A stretch of 42,837 bases of DNA from Chromera velia (Eukaryota > Sar > Chromeraceae). The translations under genes were made by a program, and so were the position numbers. The stretch's first letter is position 1. Every line of letters begins with the position of its first letter. This document shows positions 41,813-42,837 of this stretch, in pieces. The notes beneath the pieces were generated by a model. It was not told the DNA's origin. It made no database searches and saw only the letters and a program-made list of their open reading frames with translations. The stretch lies in NCBI GenBank assembly GCA_018398765.1, contig JAHBMJ010000222.1, forward strand, positions 11,478 to 54,314, given 5' to 3'.

Positions 41813-42376
41813 ATGTTCGGTCTTTCCGTCTCCCGTCTCCTCTGCCTCCTGCCCCTCTCCAGCTGTGCTCCGCTCGCCTTCCTCTCCGGCTGGCGCCAGT
41901 GCTTGTCGCCATATGGTCAGAGGAGGACTTACTCTCAAACGGGGGTTAACGGAGCCTCCTTCCTGCGAGAGCTCTTCCCGTCTCCTCTGTCGGCCTCGAG
42001 GGAGGCATCCAGCGGCTCCCTTCACCCCGAGACCAAATACGTTCTCAGGATTTCTGTACATAATAGCGCGAACACATATGAAACTTACAGTGTTGGTGGC
42101 AAAGAGGGGGGGATTGAGAGGACCTGGGTTCATTTCTCCGACGGTACCAGCTTCCACGCAATGCAGTACTCAGGGGGAAGTTATTCTTCATGGGAAAGTG
42201 CTCAGTGGGTCGATATCGACTCCTCCGTGCCGACGCCCCGCTACCACCCAATGTACTACCGGCCAACCCGACCTATCTACAGTCCAAAAATAAAGTACAA
42301 GGCCCAGTGCCTTGTAGCGAAAACCCGGGCGGTCGGCAAGGGGAGAGAAGAATTCGAAATCGACATCCTCTCGTAG
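41813..42376 (+). CDS. Probable secreted protein of unknown family
   Basis: A frame of 187 codons from ATG 41813 to TAG 42376. I chose this Met because the residues right after it form a signal-peptide-like segment (LSVSRLLCLLPLSSCAPLAF) and the text upstream is not protein-like. After cleavage the protein is polar with many Tyr, Ser and Trp (RISVHNSANTYETYSVGG, WVHFSDGTSFHAMQYSGG, SWESAQWVDIDSS) and a basic, Pro/Tyr-rich C-terminal part (YHPMYYRPTRPIYSPKIK). No known domain is recognised; a beta-rich extracellular fold would fit the composition. The gene lies about 270 bp from the inverted-repeat element end at 41545. Introns beyond 42376 cannot be excluded. Confidence 0.5.
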   Translation: MFGLSVSRLLCLLPLSSCAPLAFLSGWRQCLSPYGQRRTYSQTGVNGASFLRELFPSPLSASREASSGSLHPETKYVLRISVHNSANTYETYSVGGKEGGIERTWVHFSDGTSFHAMQYSGGSYSSWESAQWVDIDSSVPTPRYHPMYYRPTRPIYSPKIKYKAQCLVAKTRAVGKGREEFEIDILS

Positions 42377-42599
42377 GCGTAGAACACCTGTGCGTACTAC
42401 CCTTTCGACTGGTGTAGACGGGACTTTATGGAGAGCCCCTACTTTAAGGCCGACGTGAGAAGTCGAGGAGACAACCGTGTGGCCTTCCTTCTTCTGATAG
42501 ACGATCAGGTCCCTCTCTCTTTTAAATTGTCTGTGCCTCTTTCTTTATCTTCTCTTCTTTTGACGGACGATCTAGCGAACGATAAGGGACACGTGTGCT

Positions 42600-42627
42600 T
42601 ATATGTGTATGTGTATGTGTGTGTGTG

Positions 42628-42698
<71 letters not shown>

Positions 42699-42802
42699 TC
42701 GTATGTGTGTATGTGTGTGTGCGTGTGCGTATGCGTGTGAGTGTGAGTGTGTGTGTGAGTGAGTGTGTGGGTGTGTGTGAGTGTGAGTGTGAGTGTGAGT
42801 CT

Positions 42803-42837
<35 letters not shown>
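42600..42837. repeat. (TG)n microsatellite at the window end
   Basis: Long TG array with GTAT and GTGAG variants running to the end of the window. Between 42377 and 42600 no gene is recognised. Confidence 0.95.

Noticed and set aside
41427-42293. 288-codon plus frame overlapping the secreted-protein gene
   Set aside because: It starts inside the inverted-repeat element end and has Ser/Pro/Arg shadow-frame composition; the frame from 41813 has a signal peptide and better residue usage.

Overview
This window is nuclear DNA from a eukaryote, most likely a protist or alga. It holds spliced genes with GT-AG introns, a eukaryotic-type TYW1 gene, an F-box gene, LTR and non-LTR-like retroelement relics, several families of terminal-inverted-repeat (TIR) elements, and kilobase-scale simple repeats. 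Nothing in it looks bacterial, and no rRNA, tRNA or CRISPR array could be supported. The abundant TGCATGCA words, long homopolymer and microsatellite tracts and short assembly gaps (single N in G-runs at 11617 and 16789) would fit a chromerid alga such as Chromera velia. That name is a guess and is not demonstrated.

Layout. 0.1-1.8 kb: a minus-strand F-box gene with a 73-nt intron that consists partly of a (GT)n microsatellite. 2.0-4.1 kb: two 722-bp copies of one TIR element and a second small inverted-repeat element. 4.1-7.6 kb: gene-poor sequence with a decayed zinc-finger gene and a roughly 1-kb pyrimidine-rich minisatellite. 7.6-14.4 kb: a nested structure. A minus-strand LTR retrotransposon with about 720-bp LTRs keeps a Gag/zinc-knuckle relic, and its upstream LTR is split by a 3.84-kb element with 48-bp TIRs. 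That insert carries a family of perfect hairpins. 14.6-15.6 kb: a CTGA satellite. 16.15-19.25 kb: a 3.1-kb element with long (about 170 bp) TIRs flanked by TA, holding protein-like blocks I cannot assign. 20-24.4 kb: a minus-strand retroelement (Gag with CCHC knuckle, then RT-RNase H of DIRS-like character). 25-28.3 kb: a possible membrane/coiled-coil gene, a decayed YADD reverse transcriptase, and a divergent Cys-rich coding relic. 29.0-34.15 kb: TYW1, a radical-SAM enzyme of wybutosine synthesis, reconstructed here as six exons in consistent phase. One intron contains about 1 kb of near-pure polypyrimidine (in the transcript) and a decoy copy of the next exon. 34.9-35.5 kb: a divergently transcribed acetyltransferase-like gene with a C-terminal membrane anchor. 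36.6-38.6 kb: an ATCC-type minisatellite with higher-order structure. 38.8-39.1 kb: a small possible coding relic. 40-41.5 kb: another inverted-repeat element. 41.8-42.4 kb: a probable secreted-protein gene. The window ends in a (TG)n tract.

The convincing host genes are the F-box gene, TYW1, the acetyltransferase-like gene and probably the secreted-protein gene. Everything else that looks coding belongs to, or sits inside, mobile elements at different stages of decay. Of 21 disabling in-frame stops I placed in the three retroelement relics, 15 are TAG, which may be a footprint of a specific mutational process.
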